Of a DNA stretch of 64,000 bases, positions 16,980-26,633 are shown one piece after another. The translations under genes were made by a program, and so were the position numbers. This DNA comes from Streptomyces chumphonensis (lineage in GTDB: Bacteria > Actinomycetota > Actinomycetes > Streptomycetales > Streptomycetaceae), in contig NZ_JACXYU010000001.1 in NCBI RefSeq assembly GCF_014779715.1, positions 930,001 to 994,000 on the forward strand, given 5' to 3'. The notes under the pieces were generated by a model. The model was not told the origin of the DNA and did not search any database. It saw only the letters and a list, made by a program, of their open reading frames with translations. Position 1 is the first letter of the stretch; the number at the start of each line of letters is the position of its first letter.

Positions 16980-17732
16980 TCACAGCCGCTTGACTCCCTT
17001 GATGCGTCCCGCGCGGGTGCGCGGCGAGCGGCCCAGCAGCCCGCGTCCGCCGCTCCCGCCGCCGGCCCAGGCCCAGCCGCCCCGGCCCGGGCGACGCCCG
17101 AGACCGGCGCGCTTGCCGAACCGTCCGCCGCCCACCGTGCCGCGGGACAGCGCGCCCGCCCCGGCGGCGAGCGGCCCGTAGCCGCTCTCCCCCGCCGTGC
17201 CCGTGCCACCGGCGGTCTCGCCGAGGGGGTCGGGATCCGCGCGACGGGCCAGGGCCATGACGAGCGGCACGGTGAACGGGGCGAGCAGCAGGTCGTACAG
17301 CGTCGCGGTGAACAGCAGTCCCCCCAGGCCCACGTGGCGTGCCGCGCCGTCGCCGACGAGCGCTCCCACACCCGCGTAGAGCAGGGTGGAGGCGAGGGCG
17401 GCGCCCGCGACGACGAGCATGGGCAGGGTGGCGCTGCGGTGCCGGCCGCTCTCCGGCTTCGTCAGCCCGGCGACGTACCCGACGACGCAGAGCACGAGGG
17501 CGTAGCGGCCGACGGCGTGGTCGGCGGGAGGTGCGAGATCGGCCAGGAGTCCGGCGGTGAAGCCGATGAGTGCGCCGCTGGTGTGCCCGTAGACGAGGGC
17601 CAGACCGAGCACCGTCAGGAGCAGCAGGTCGGGTGTGGCCCCGGGAAGCTGGAGCCGGGCGAGCACGGTGACCTGGAGGACCAGGGCCACGACGAGCAGC
17701 GTCGCCGACAGCAGCATGCGGTTGAAGCGCAT
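16980..17732 (-). CDS. mreD: Rod shape-determining protein MreD
   Basis: Small polytopic membrane subunit of the Mre wall-synthesis complex. About five to six hydrophobic helices fill residues 1-165, with the conserved-looking LLLLTVLGLALVYGHTSGAL and GFTAGLLADLAPP. The protein continues into a Gly/Arg-rich cytoplasmic tail of about 80 residues (RIKGVKRL at the end) that typical MreD of about 165-180 residues lacks. The start lies 3 bases after the mreC stop. Confidence 0.92.
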   Translation of the reverse strand: MRFNRMLLSATLLVVALVLQVTVLARLQLPGATPDLLLLTVLGLALVYGHTSGALIGFTAGLLADLAPPADHAVGRYALVLCVVGYVAGLTKPESGRHRSATLPMLVVAGAALASTLLYAGVGALVGDGAARHVGLGGLLFTATLYDLLLAPFTVPLVMALARRADPDPLGETAGGTGTAGESGYGPLAAGAGALSRGTVGGGRFGKRAGLGRRPGRGGWAWAGGGSGGRGLLGRSPRTRAGRIKGVKRL

Positions 17733-17735
17733 CGG

Positions 17736-18824
17736 CTACTCCACTCCCTCGTCGATCCCGGCCGCTCCGGCCACTTCCTCGGTGTCCCGGCCGACGGCGT
17801 CCGGATCGGCCGGGACGTCCGGCTCGGTCTCCTGAGGGCCCTGCGGGTCCAGTTCGTCCTGGCCGCCCTGGCCCTCCAGACCGTCCTGCCCCTCGGCGCC
17901 CTCCTCCAGGGGTTCGCCGTCCGGTCCCACGGTCACCGTGACGGTGGGGGTCGGCTCGGCCTTCGGCGGATCGGGGAGCACGGTGTCGCGGGGGTTCTCA
18001 CGGGGCGGTTCGACGACGACACCGACGATGTCGAGACGGCTGAAGCCGACGTAGGGCTCGACCCGGATGGTGCGGGTGAGGCCGCCGGTGGTCGGGGGTA
18101 CCTCGACGACCTTGCCGACGGGGACGCCGGGCACGAAGGGCCGGTCACCGCTGGAGCCGAAGGTGACCATGCGGTCGCCCTTCTTGACGTCGGCCTTGCT
18201 GTTCAGCAGTTGCACCGTGAGCCAGCTGTCGCCGCGTCCGGTGGCGAAGCCGAGCTCGTCGTTGCCCTCCAGCCGGGTACCGACGGTGAAGTCGGGGTCG
18301 GTGGCCAGCAGCACGGTCGACGTCGTGGGGCCGACGGTGGTGACGCGGCCGACGAGCCCGTCGCCGTTGAGCACGGTCATGTCGGTGGTGATCCCGTCGC
18401 GCTCGCCGACGTCCAGGGTGATGGTCCAGGAGAAGCCCTGGGCGGCTCCGATGGCGATGACCTGCGCGCCCTTGACGCCGTACTGCCCGGCGGCCGCCGT
18501 CCGCAGGAGCTTGTCCAGCTGGGCGGCGCGGGAGTCCCGGCGTTCGTCGGAGCCGAGCTGCGTCTTGAGCTCGGCGTTCTCGCGTTCCAGGGCGGCCAGC
18601 CGGTCGTGCCGGTCGCCGGACTCGCGGACGGCCGTTATGGCGTTGCCCACCGGGTCGACGGCGCCGGCGACGGCGTTCTCCACCGGCCCGAAGACGGACG
18701 CGGCGCCTTCCCGGGCACTGTCGAGCGGCGAGCTCTCACCACTCCTCATGTCCACCGTGATCAGTGCGAACGCGATGGCTACGAGGAGGATGAGCAGAAG
18801 CCGGCTTTCTCGGGAGTCCCTCAC
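17736..18824 (-). CDS. mreC: Rod shape-determining protein MreC
   Basis: Periplasmic-side scaffold of the elongation/spore-wall complex. The 362 residues give one N-terminal membrane helix (8-24), a coiled coil (about 70-95, RHDRLAALERENAELKTQL) and the MreC beta domain (about 110-270). A Pro/acidic tail of about 90 residues is long for the family but usual in streptomycetes. GTG at 18824 gives (M)RDSRESRLLL. An AAGGGGAAGG element lies some distance upstream, with no SD at normal spacing. Confidence 0.94.
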   Translation of the reverse strand: MRDSRESRLLLILLVAIAFALITVDMRSGESSPLDSAREGAASVFGPVENAVAGAVDPVGNAITAVRESGDRHDRLAALERENAELKTQLGSDERRDSRAAQLDKLLRTAAAGQYGVKGAQVIAIGAAQGFSWTITLDVGERDGITTDMTVLNGDGLVGRVTTVGPTTSTVLLATDPDFTVGTRLEGNDELGFATGRGDSWLTVQLLNSKADVKKGDRMVTFGSSGDRPFVPGVPVGKVVEVPPTTGGLTRTIRVEPYVGFSRLDIVGVVVEPPRENPRDTVLPDPPKAEPTPTVTVTVGPDGEPLEEGAEGQDGLEGQGGQDELDPQGPQETEPDVPADPDAVGRDTEEVAGAAGIDEGVE

Positions 18825-18951
18825 GTGCGACTGCCGTGCCTTCCCCTTGTCGGAACCGTGTCTGCCTTAAGGACCTTCGGTGCGATCCGGTGCGCTGTCC
18901 ACCGGTATGACCCGGACGGGCGTACGGTCACCCGCCGTCCGGTCTCCACGG

Positions 18952-19983
18952 TCACCTGCGCGGCTGCGAGTCCAGGACCTGCTGGAGCGCCTCGAACTCC
19001 TCGACGCACTTCCCGGAGCCGAGCGCCACCGAGTCCAGCGGGTCCTCGGCGATGTGGATGGGCATGCCCGTCTCCTGCCGCAGGCGCTCGTCGAGGCCGC
19101 GCAGCAGGGCGCCGCCTCCGGTGAGGACGATGCCGCGGTCCATCACGTCGCCCGACAGCTCGGGCGGGCACTTGTCGAGCGTCGTCTTGACCGCGTCGAC
19201 GATGGAGTTGACCGGTTCCTCGATGGCCTTGCGCACCTCGGCGGCCGAGATGACGACCGTCTTGGGCAGGCCGCTGACCAGGTCCCGGCCGCGGATCTCG
19301 GTGTGCTCGTCCTGTTCGAGGTCGTAGGCGGACCCGATGGTGATCTTGATGGACTCCGCGCTCCGCTCGCCGAGGAGGAGGCTGTACTCCTTCTTCACGT
19401 GCTGGATGATCGCGTTGTCCAGTTCGTCGCCCGCGACCCGGATCGACTGGGCGGTGACGATGCCGCCGAGGGAGATGACGGCGACCTCCGTGGTGCCACC
19501 GCCGATGTCGACGACCATGTTGCCCGTCGCCTCGTGCACCGGAAGGCCCGATCCGATCGCGGCGGCCATCGGCTCCTCGATGATGTGCACCTGCCGTGCG
19601 CCCGCCTGGGTGGACGCCTCGATGACCGCGCGGCGCTCGACCCCGGTGATGCCGGAGGGCACGCAGATGACGACGCGGGGGCGGGCGAGGTAGCGGCGCC
19701 GGTGCACCTTCAGGATGAAGTAGCGCAGCATCCGCTCGGTGATCTCGAAGTCGGCGATGACGCCGTCCTTCAGCGGGCGGACCGCCACGATGTTCCCCGG
19801 GGTGCGGCCGATCATCTTCTTCGCCTCGGCACCCACGGCGAGAATCCCGCCGGTGTTGGTGTTGATAGCGACGACGGACGGCTCGTTGAGGACAATTCCG
19901 CGCCCTCTGACGTACACCAGCGTATTCGCGGTCCCGAGGTCGATCGCCATGTCACGGCCGATGAACGACATGTTGTTCGCCAT
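18952..19983 (-). CDS. mreB: Actin-like cell-shape protein MreB
   Basis: Filament-forming actin homologue that organises wall synthesis; in Streptomyces it acts mainly in aerial hyphae and spores. The 343 residues carry [15 protein letters not shown] (phosphate 1), [32 protein letters not shown] (phosphate 2) and [13 protein letters not shown] (adenosine). ATG at 19983 ([11 protein letters not shown]) is preferred on length; MSFIG 12 bases in is an alternative. Neither has a clear SD. First gene of the mre operon, with 127 bases before mreC that could hold an internal promoter. Confidence 0.96.
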   Translation of the reverse strand: MANNMSFIGRDMAIDLGTANTLVYVRGRGIVLNEPSVVAINTNTGGILAVGAEAKKMIGRTPGNIVAVRPLKDGVIADFEITERMLRYFILKVHRRRYLARPRVVICVPSGITGVERRAVIEASTQAGARQVHIIEEPMAAAIGSGLPVHEATGNMVVDIGGGTTEVAVISLGGIVTAQSIRVAGDELDNAIIQHVKKEYSLLLGERSAESIKITIGSAYDLEQDEHTEIRGRDLVSGLPKTVVISAAEVRKAIEEPVNSIVDAVKTTLDKCPPELSGDVMDRGIVLTGGGALLRGLDERLRQETGMPIHIAEDPLDSVALGSGKCVEEFEALQQVLDSQPRR

Positions 19984-20209
19984 GAGGATACGTCTGGCCT
20001 TCCAGCAGGAGCGAAGTGGATGAGCAGGCAAGAGGGCAGGAAGCGCTGCGGATCGCGGAGGGTCTTCCGGAGGCCTCCATCGTAGTCGCGATGATTCGAA
20101 CTACGAGGATCGGGTTCCCCCGCCATTGTGGTGCAGGCGACGACCGGACCTACCCCTGGTGACGTCGCGTCCGGGTGATTCGTTCCCGCCGCGGGCGACG
20201 AATATGCAC

Positions 20210-20237
20210 GAGGCGGCCGGTCGGACCCGGCCGCCTC
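20210..20237 (-). terminator. Terminator hairpin after ndk
   Basis: An 11-bp perfect stem (20210-20220 with 20227-20237) and a 6-base loop lie 52 bases after the ndk stop. They separate ndk from the mreB promoter region (about 20040-20200), in which I saw no convincing promoter pair. Confidence 0.6.
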
Positions 20238-20289
20238 CGCGCGGCGTGAGGTGGCGGTGTCTCAACTGACGCACCGCCAGAAAAGGGAT

Positions 20290-20703
20290 TCAGGCACCCC
20301 GGGGGAAGAAGATCTTCATCTCACGTTCGGCGGATTCGGCGGAATCCGAGGCGTGAATGAGGTTTTCCCGGACAATTGTTCCGAAATCCCCTCGAATGGA
20401 GCCCGGGGCGGCCTGGATCGGGTCCGTGGGACCGGCCAGCGCCCGCACGCCCTCGATGACGCGCTCGCCCTCGACGACCATCACCGCCGACGGGCCCGAC
20501 GTCATGAACTCCAGCAACGGCGCGTAGAACGGCCGTCCTTCGTGCTCCGCGTAGTGCTGCTCCAGCGTGGCCCGGTCCAGCGTGCGCAGCTCCAGCGCGG
20601 TGATCGTCCAGCCCGCCTTGGCTTCGAGGCGGCCGATGATCTCGCCCATCAGGCCGCGCCGGACCGCATCGGGCTTGAGAAGGACGAGGGTGCGCTGGCT
20701 CAT
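20290..20703 (-). CDS. ndk: Nucleoside diphosphate kinase
   Basis: Transfers gamma-phosphate between nucleoside di- and triphosphates through a phospho-histidine. The 137-residue product starts MSQRTLVLLKPDAVRRGL and carries the catalytic histidine in ENLIHASDSAESAEREM. ATG at 20703 has a perfect AAGGAG 6 bases upstream, so the longer in-frame start is discarded. A TAGCCT box at 20771-20766 could be its promoter. It lies between folC-DUF4233 and mreB, the usual streptomycete order. Confidence 0.97.
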   Translation of the reverse strand: MSQRTLVLLKPDAVRRGLMGEIIGRLEAKAGWTITALELRTLDRATLEQHYAEHEGRPFYAPLLEFMTSGPSAVMVVEGERVIEGVRALAGPTDPIQAAPGSIRGDFGTIVRENLIHASDSAESAEREMKIFFPRGA

Positions 20704-20806
20704 GGGCCGCTCCTTGCTTTCGTCGGGCCCGTTCGGGGGCGTCACGGGCACGGGGGGACGCGCTGAGGCTACACAACGAACGCGGTCGGACGCCCGCGGC
20801 CGTCGT

Positions 20807-21151
20807 TCAGGGAGCCGGCGGGGACGCGGCGGCCCGCTCCGCCTTCGCCCGGTCCACCGTCGTCCCGACCCTGATCGACACCCACCACAGGAGGGTGAAG
20901 ACGGCCCCCAGGACGAACATCGTCGGCACCACGAAGCCGCTCGCGATCAGCGCGACCTGGAGGGCCCAGCCGAGCTGGACGCCGCCGGGGCGGCCGAGCA
21001 TGCCGCACAGCAGCAGGCACAGGGCCATCGCGACGCCCGAGACGGTCCACACGGTGGCCGCTCCGTGGTCGGTCAGCCGCATGGCGACGAGACCCGCGAA
21101 ACCGATGACGAAGAACTCCGCCAGCAACGTGGAGGCACACAGCGTTCGCAT
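20807..21151 (-). CDS. DUF4233 membrane protein
   Basis: Conserved actinobacterial membrane protein of unknown function, typically encoded next to folC. The 114 residues form about three to four hydrophobic helices and end in a short charged/Pro tail. Its ATG overlaps the folC stop by one base (TGATG), so expression is coupled to folC. No catalytic motif is visible. Confidence 0.85.
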   Translation of the reverse strand: MRTLCASTLLAEFFVIGFAGLVAMRLTDHGAATVWTVSGVAMALCLLLCGMLGRPGGVQLGWALQVALIASGFVVPTMFVLGAVFTLLWWVSIRVGTTVDRAKAERAAASPPAP

Positions 21152-22698
21152 CAGCGGTCCTTCCCCAACAGCAGCCGGGCCTCGCCGACGGTGATCACCG
21201 AGCCGGTCACCAGCACCCCGGCCCCGGAGAACTCGTGCTCCTCCTCGGCCAGGGTGATGGCCGCCTCCAGCGCGTCGTCCAGCCGCGGCTCCACCTGGAC
21301 CCGCTCCTCCCCGAACACCTCGACGGCCAGGGCCGCCAGGGCGTCGACGTCCATCGCCCGGGGGGTGGAGTTGCGCGTGACGACGACCTCGGCGAGCACC
21401 GGCTCCAGCGCCTCCAGCACGCCGCGCACGTCCTTGTCACCGCTCGGCCCGACGACGCCGACGAGCCGGCTGAAGCCGAACGCCTCGGAGACCGCCTCCG
21501 CCGTGGCGCGCGCACCGCCCGGGTTGTGCGCGGCGTCCAGGAGCACGGAGGGGCTGGAGCGCACGAGTTCGAGACGGCCGGGCGAGGTCACGGCGGCGAA
21601 GGCGGTGCGGATGGTGTCCACGTCGAGCGTGCGCCCCTGCTCGGCCCCGACGCCGAAGAACGCCTCGACCGCGGCCAGGGCCACGGCGGCGTTGTGCGCC
21701 ATGTGCGCGCCGTGCAGCGGCAGGAAGAGGTCGGGGTACTCACCGCCGAGGCCGCGCAGGGTCAGCAGCTGCCCGCCGACGGCGACCTCCCGGCTGACGA
21801 CCCCGAACTCCAGCCCCTCGCGGGCGACCGTCGCACCCTGCTCGGCGGCCCGGCGCATGAGGACGGCAGCCGCCTCCACGGGCTGCTGGGCCAGCACGAC
21901 CGTCGCGTCGGGCGCGATGATGCCGGACTTCTCCCGGGCGATCTCGGCCGGTGTCCCCCCCAGCCGCTCGGTGTGGTCGAGGGAGATCGGGGTGACGACG
22001 GAGACCCCGGCGTCGATGACGTTGGTGGCGTCCCAGCTGCCCCCCATGCCGACCTCGACCACGGCGACCTCGACCGGCGCGTCCGCGAACGCCGCGTAGG
22101 CCATGCCCGTCAGCGCCTCGAAGAAGGAGAGCCGGTGCTCCTGGGTGGCGTCGACCAGGTCGAAGAAGGGCTTGGTGTCCTCGTACGTGCGGATGAAGTC
22201 CTCGGCCGGCAGCGGCGTCCCGTCGACGCTGATGCGCTCGGTCATCGACTGCACGTGCGGGCTGCTGTACCGCCCGGTGCGCAGTTCGAACGCCCGGAGC
22301 AGCGCGTCGATCATGCGGGCGGTGCTCGTCTTGCCGTTCGTCCCGGTGATGTGCACGGACTGGTAGGAGCGCTGCGGCTCCCCGAGGACGTCCATGAGGG
22401 CCCGGATGCGGTCCAGGCTCGGTTCGAGACGCGTCTCCGGCCAGCGGTCGAGCAGCTCCTGCTCCACCGCGCGCAGGGCGCGGTCGGTCTCCGGATCCTC
22501 CGGGCGGGCGGGCACGTCGTCGGCGGCGAGCGACCCGGCCTGGGTGCGCAGCGTGCGGCTGCCCGCCTCGATGACCGCGAGGTCGGGATCGCGCTGGGTC
22601 TCCTCCCCCACGATCTCCTCGAACTCCTCGAACGGGTCGCTCCCGAAGGGGTCGCCTTCTGGTCCTGTACTGCCTGGGGTGCCGGGGGTGTCGCTCAC
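21151..22698 (-). CDS. folC: Folylpolyglutamate synthase / dihydrofolate synthase
   Basis: Adds glutamate to folates in the cytoplasm. The 515-residue product has an acidic N-terminal extension of about 100 residues. The Mur-ligase-like core follows, with HITGTNGKTSTARMI (P-loop), YSSPHVQSMTERI, SLDHTERLGGT and LLDAAHNPGGARATAEAV. GTG at 22698 lies 7 bases after a TAGACT box (22711-22706) and has no SD, which suggests a leaderless message. In related genomes, as I recall, valS lies just upstream; here the neighbour is divergent rpiB. Confidence 0.92.
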   Translation of the reverse strand: MSDTPGTPGSTGPEGDPFGSDPFEEFEEIVGEETQRDPDLAVIEAGSRTLRTQAGSLAADDVPARPEDPETDRALRAVEQELLDRWPETRLEPSLDRIRALMDVLGEPQRSYQSVHITGTNGKTSTARMIDALLRAFELRTGRYSSPHVQSMTERISVDGTPLPAEDFIRTYEDTKPFFDLVDATQEHRLSFFEALTGMAYAAFADAPVEVAVVEVGMGGSWDATNVIDAGVSVVTPISLDHTERLGGTPAEIAREKSGIIAPDATVVLAQQPVEAAAVLMRRAAEQGATVAREGLEFGVVSREVAVGGQLLTLRGLGGEYPDLFLPLHGAHMAHNAAVALAAVEAFFGVGAEQGRTLDVDTIRTAFAAVTSPGRLELVRSSPSVLLDAAHNPGGARATAEAVSEAFGFSRLVGVVGPSGDKDVRGVLEALEPVLAEVVVTRNSTPRAMDVDALAALAVEVFGEERVQVEPRLDDALEAAITLAEEEHEFSGAGVLVTGSVITVGEARLLLGKDR

Positions 22699-22705
22699 GC
22701 CGGCC

Positions 22706-22711
22706 AGTCTA
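22706..22711 (-). promoter_or_regulatory. Putative leaderless promoter of folC
   Basis: TAGACT on the minus strand ends 7 bases before the GTG start, placing the transcription start at the initiation codon. No -35 match was found. Confidence 0.45.
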
Positions 22712-22788
22712 CGGAGGTCCGGCGCGGGCTTCGCGGGGGCGCCGCCCCGGAGCCACGACCCCCGCCGCCGCGTGTCACACTCGTGCCC

Positions 22789-23277
<489 letters not shown>

Positions 23278-23308
23278 GCCACCGAGAGCGGAGGACGCGG
23301 CGCCGGAC

Positions 23309-24130
23309 ATGCCCGAGGGCCACACGATCCACCGGCTGGCGGCGGACTACCGGGAGCGCTTCGGCGGCCGGGACGTGCGCGCGTCCAGCCCGCAGGGCAC
23401 GTTCGCGGACGCCGCGGGGCGGCTGGACGGCCTCCCCCTGCTGACGGCCGAGGCGGTCGGCAAGCACCTGTTCCTGGGCTTCGGTCCCGGCACCGGCTGG
23501 GTACACGTCCACCTCGGCCTGTTCGGCAAGGTGTTCTTCGGAACGCCGGACGACCCGGCCGGCACCAGCCCGCCCCCGACCGTCCGGCTGCGGCTGGCGC
23601 ACGGCGACGCCTACGCCGACCTGCGCGGGCCGACGCGCTGCGCGCTGGTGACCGACGCGGACAAGGACGCCGTCACCGCCCGGCTGGGCCCCGACCCGCT
23701 GCGGCCGGGCGCGGACCCCGACCGCGCCTGGGCGCGGATAGCGCGCAGCCGCACACCGATCGCCGTGCTGCTGCTGGACCAGAAGATCGTGTCCGGCGTC
23801 GGCAACGTCTACCGGGCCGAGGTGCTCTTCCGGCACGGCGTGCACCCCTACCTCCCGGGGCGGGAGCTCACGCGGGCGCGGTGGCGGGCGCTGTGGGACG
23901 ACCTCGTCGCCCTGATGCCCGACGGAGTGCGGCACAACCGCATCGACACCGTCCGCCCCGAGCACGCGCCCGAGGCGATGGGCCGCCCGCCGCGCGTGGA
24001 CGACCACGGCGGCGAGGTGTACGTCTACCGCCGCGCCGCACAGCCGTGCCACGTGTGCGCGACCCCGGTGCGGACGGCGGAGCTGGCGGGCCGGAACCTG
24101 TTCTGGTGCCCGGGCTGTCAGAAGCCGTAG
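23309..24130 (+). CDS. nei: Fpg/Nei family DNA glycosylase (endonuclease VIII type)
   Basis: Bifunctional glycosylase/AP lyase removing oxidised bases. The 273 residues begin MPEGHTIHRLA (catalytic Pro2 and Glu3), carry the conserved lysine in VGKHLFLGF and the helix-two-turn-helix region IVSGVGNVYRAEVLFRHG. They end with a zinc finger CHVC...CPGC. The MPEGH opening resembles mycobacterial Nei rather than MutM (MPELPE). The last 13 bases overlap the 3' end of the convergent Eis-like gene. Confidence 0.92.
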   Translation: MPEGHTIHRLAADYRERFGGRDVRASSPQGTFADAAGRLDGLPLLTAEAVGKHLFLGFGPGTGWVHVHLGLFGKVFFGTPDDPAGTSPPPTVRLRLAHGDAYADLRGPTRCALVTDADKDAVTARLGPDPLRPGADPDRAWARIARSRTPIAVLLLDQKIVSGVGNVYRAEVLFRHGVHPYLPGRELTRARWRALWDDLVALMPDGVRHNRIDTVRPEHAPEAMGRPPRVDDHGGEVYVYRRAAQPCHVCATPVRTAELAGRNLFWCPGCQKP

Positions 24131-25350
24131 GGCGACCAGGGGGCCCGCGTGCCCCGGAACGCCGTCGAGGCCGCCTCCAGCGCGCCCGGCCGCAGCTCCC
24201 GGACGAGGCCGGCCTCGGCCAGCCCGCTCAGCGGAACGCCGCCCAGGTAGGCCGCGCCGAGCTCCCGGACGTCGAGGGCCAGGTCGGCCGGGGCACCCGT
24301 GCGCTCGCACACGGCTCCCCCGACGTCCGCGCCCAGTCGCCAGCGGCCGGCGTTCCACGGGCAGAAGGCGTCGGCGACCTCCAGCACGACGTCGAGCGGG
24401 CCGCTGTAGGAGCGGGCCGCCAGCGCCGCGCCGACCTCGACCGGCCGCACGTACAGCTGGTCCGCGACGCGCAGCCGGCAACGGCGGGGGTCGGAGACGA
24501 GGTACTGGAACGGGTCGTCGACCGGTCGGCTGTCCAGCTCGATCGACGCGGTCAGGTCGATGCCGGCCAGGTACCGCCAGAGGGCGGCGCGGGCGCCCGG
24601 CTCCAGCGCCTCCAGGTCCCACACCCGGACGCTCCCGTGGGCACCGGACTCGTCCCACTGCGGCTTGACCGCGTACCGCGCGTAGCCGCGGAGTTCGCCG
24701 TTCCGCTCGGCCAGCACGCACTGGAGGGGTGAGGCACCGCCCCGCTCCGCCGGCGGGTCCTCGATCTGCCGCCGCGCCCAGACCTCGGAGGTCCGCGTCA
24801 GCATGCCGGGGCGTTCGGGCACCAGACGGGCGTAGAGGGCCTCGCAGTCCGGCAGGGCCTTGCCCGGGTCCGCCAGGCGCAGCCGGACGTCCTCGGCCTC
24901 GGGCGGAGCCGCGAAGGTGACGCGGGTCGTGTCGACGGTGGCGCGCAGCTTGCGGCTGGCCCCGCCGTAGCCGTACCGCCCGTAGATCGCCGGCTCGGAG
25001 GCGGTGAGGATCGCCAGCGGCTCACCCGCGGCCCGGACGTCGTCCAGCTGACGGCGCATCATGCCCGTCAGCACGCCGCGGCGACGGTGCGTGGGGGCGA
25101 CGCTGACCAGGGACACCGCCGCCGAGGGCACCGGCGCGCCGCCGGGGACGGTCATCCGGAAGCCGTAGGCGGTGGCCGTCCCGACGACGTCGTCGCCGTC
25201 GACCGCGGCGAGCGCCCGCTCGGGCTCCCACACGCGGTACCAGGAGCTCCGCTCGGCGGGCTCCTTCGGATCACCGCCGAAGGCCCGGATCACCGTCCCG
25301 TAGTACGCGTCCCAGTCGTCGGGGCCCATCGCCCGGAGCTCGGTCGTCAT
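24118..25350 (-). CDS. Eis-like GNAT N-acetyltransferase
   Basis: Acetyltransferase of the Eis family, known for multi-acetylation of amines including aminoglycosides; the natural substrate here is unknown. The 410 residues have an N-terminal GNAT domain with VSVAPTHRRRGVLTGMM (acetyl-CoA loop) and LTASEPAIYGRYGYG. A central GNAT-like domain and a sterol-carrier-like C-terminal domain follow, ending in YGF; Eis enzymes use their terminal carboxylate in catalysis. ATG at 25350 is chosen on homology and lacks an SD. An in-frame start at 25410 would add about 20 unlikely residues. Confidence 0.85.
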   Translation of the reverse strand: MTTELRAMGPDDWDAYYGTVIRAFGGDPKEPAERSSWYRVWEPERALAAVDGDDVVGTATAYGFRMTVPGGAPVPSAAVSLVSVAPTHRRRGVLTGMMRRQLDDVRAAGEPLAILTASEPAIYGRYGYGGASRKLRATVDTTRVTFAAPPEAEDVRLRLADPGKALPDCEALYARLVPERPGMLTRTSEVWARRQIEDPPAERGGASPLQCVLAERNGELRGYARYAVKPQWDESGAHGSVRVWDLEALEPGARAALWRYLAGIDLTASIELDSRPVDDPFQYLVSDPRRCRLRVADQLYVRPVEVGAALAARSYSGPLDVVLEVADAFCPWNAGRWRLGADVGGAVCERTGAPADLALDVRELGAAYLGGVPLSGLAEAGLVRELRPGALEAASTAFRGTRAPWSPYGF

Positions 25351-25449
25351 ACGTCCACAGGTACCAGGGCGATGCGAACGGAGCATCCGATTTTCGAACG
25401 GGATGACCATGGGCTGAGGTGGGGAATCGACGCACGCCGGACACCCGGA

Positions 25450-25455
25450 TAGGCT
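25450..25455 (+). promoter_or_regulatory. Putative leaderless promoter of the phosphatase gene
   Basis: TAGGCT ends 8 bases before the ATG at 25464. A weak -35 (ATCGAC, 25426-25431) lies 18 bases upstream. No SD is present. Confidence 0.45.
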
Positions 25456-25463
25456 CCCGAGCC

Positions 25464-26618
25464 ATGGCAGGACGTACCGGTTCGGCCGGGCAGGCGGCCC
25501 GCACGGACCGCAGTCGTAAGGCGTGGCACCGGGCCCGGCTCCGGCTGCGGCGCTCCGGTGTCGACTCCTTCCGCGGGCACGGCTCGGACTGGCTCGTCTT
25601 CGGCACCCTGTTCCTCGTCGTGGTCCTCCTCACGTGGGGGACGGTCGCCCAACCGCTGTGGGTCGCGCCCGAGACGCTGGTCCTGCCCGTCATCGCGGGC
25701 GGGCTGCTGCTGCGACCGGTCAGCCTCCTGACGCTGTACGCCGCCTCCGCCGTCGCGCTGATCGTGGAGTCGGTCGTGCTGGGCCCCTACACCGACGGGG
25801 CCGGACGGGTGACGCCCGGCACCGTGCTCGTCGTGGCGGCCGTGGGACTGGCCGGGCTGCTCATCGCGCAGTTCCGGATGCGGGTGGGGGTGCCCTGGAC
25901 CGGCGGCAGCACGATGCTCTTCGACCTGCGCGAGCGGCTCGGTGTGCAGAGCAGGCTGCCGCGACTGCCGCGCGGCTGGCACGCCGAGATGTCCCTGCGT
26001 CCCGCCGGGGGCCAGTCGTTCTCGGGGGACTTCGTCGTGGCGGCCCGCACGGGCAAGGAGCGCCGGATCCTGGAGATCGTGCTCACCGACGTCTCCGGCA
26101 AGGGCATGGACGCCGCGTCCCGCGCGCTCCAGCTCTCCGGTGCCTTCGGCGGCCTCCTCGGCTCCCTGCCGCCGCCCGCCTTCCTGCCCGCGGCCAACGC
26201 CTACCTGCTGCGCCAGGAGTGGGACGAGGGCTTCGCCACCTCCGTCCACCTGGTGCTGGACCTGGACACCGGCGACTTCGAGCTGCTGTCCGCCGGGCAC
26301 CTGCCGGCGATGCAGCTGAGCGCCGGAGCGGGCACCTGGACGCCGCAGACCGCCGACGGGCCGCTGCTCGGTGTCCTGGACGGGGCGGAGTTCCACCCCG
26401 CGAAGGGCCGGCTGCGGCGCGGGGACGTGCTCATGCTCTTCACCGACGGCCTGGTCGAGGCACCCGACCGGGACCTGACGGAGGGCATCGACCGGCTGAC
26501 CGGCGCGGCGGAGACGCACATCGCCACCGGATTCCGCGGCGCGGCCTGGCACCTGATCGAGCGGGTGGCCCGCGACGTCAACGACGACCGGGCCCTGCTC
26601 CTGCTCTGCCGGGACTGA
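25464..26618 (+). CDS. Membrane SpoIIE/PP2C-type serine phosphatase
   Basis: Probable Mn-dependent phosphoserine phosphatase of the RsbU/SpoIIE group, which typically activates anti-anti-sigma factors. The 384 residues contain about four hydrophobic segments (about 40-135) and then the phosphatase domain. Its landmarks are QSFSGDFVVA, VLTDVSGKGMDAASRAL, LLSAGHLPAMQL and VLMLFTDGLVEAPDR, which carry the metal-binding aspartates. No GAF, PAS or STAS domain is fused. ATG at 25464 follows a leaderless-type -10. It converges on the acyltransferase gene with 15 bases between. Confidence 0.88.
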   Translation: MAGRTGSAGQAARTDRSRKAWHRARLRLRRSGVDSFRGHGSDWLVFGTLFLVVVLLTWGTVAQPLWVAPETLVLPVIAGGLLLRPVSLLTLYAASAVALIVESVVLGPYTDGAGRVTPGTVLVVAAVGLAGLLIAQFRMRVGVPWTGGSTMLFDLRERLGVQSRLPRLPRGWHAEMSLRPAGGQSFSGDFVVAARTGKERRILEIVLTDVSGKGMDAASRALQLSGAFGGLLGSLPPPAFLPAANAYLLRQEWDEGFATSVHLVLDLDTGDFELLSAGHLPAMQLSAGAGTWTPQTADGPLLGVLDGAEFHPAKGRLRRGDVLMLFTDGLVEAPDRDLTEGIDRLTGAAETHIATGFRGAAWHLIERVARDVNDDRALLLLCRD

Positions 26619-26633
26619 CGGACGGCAACGCCC

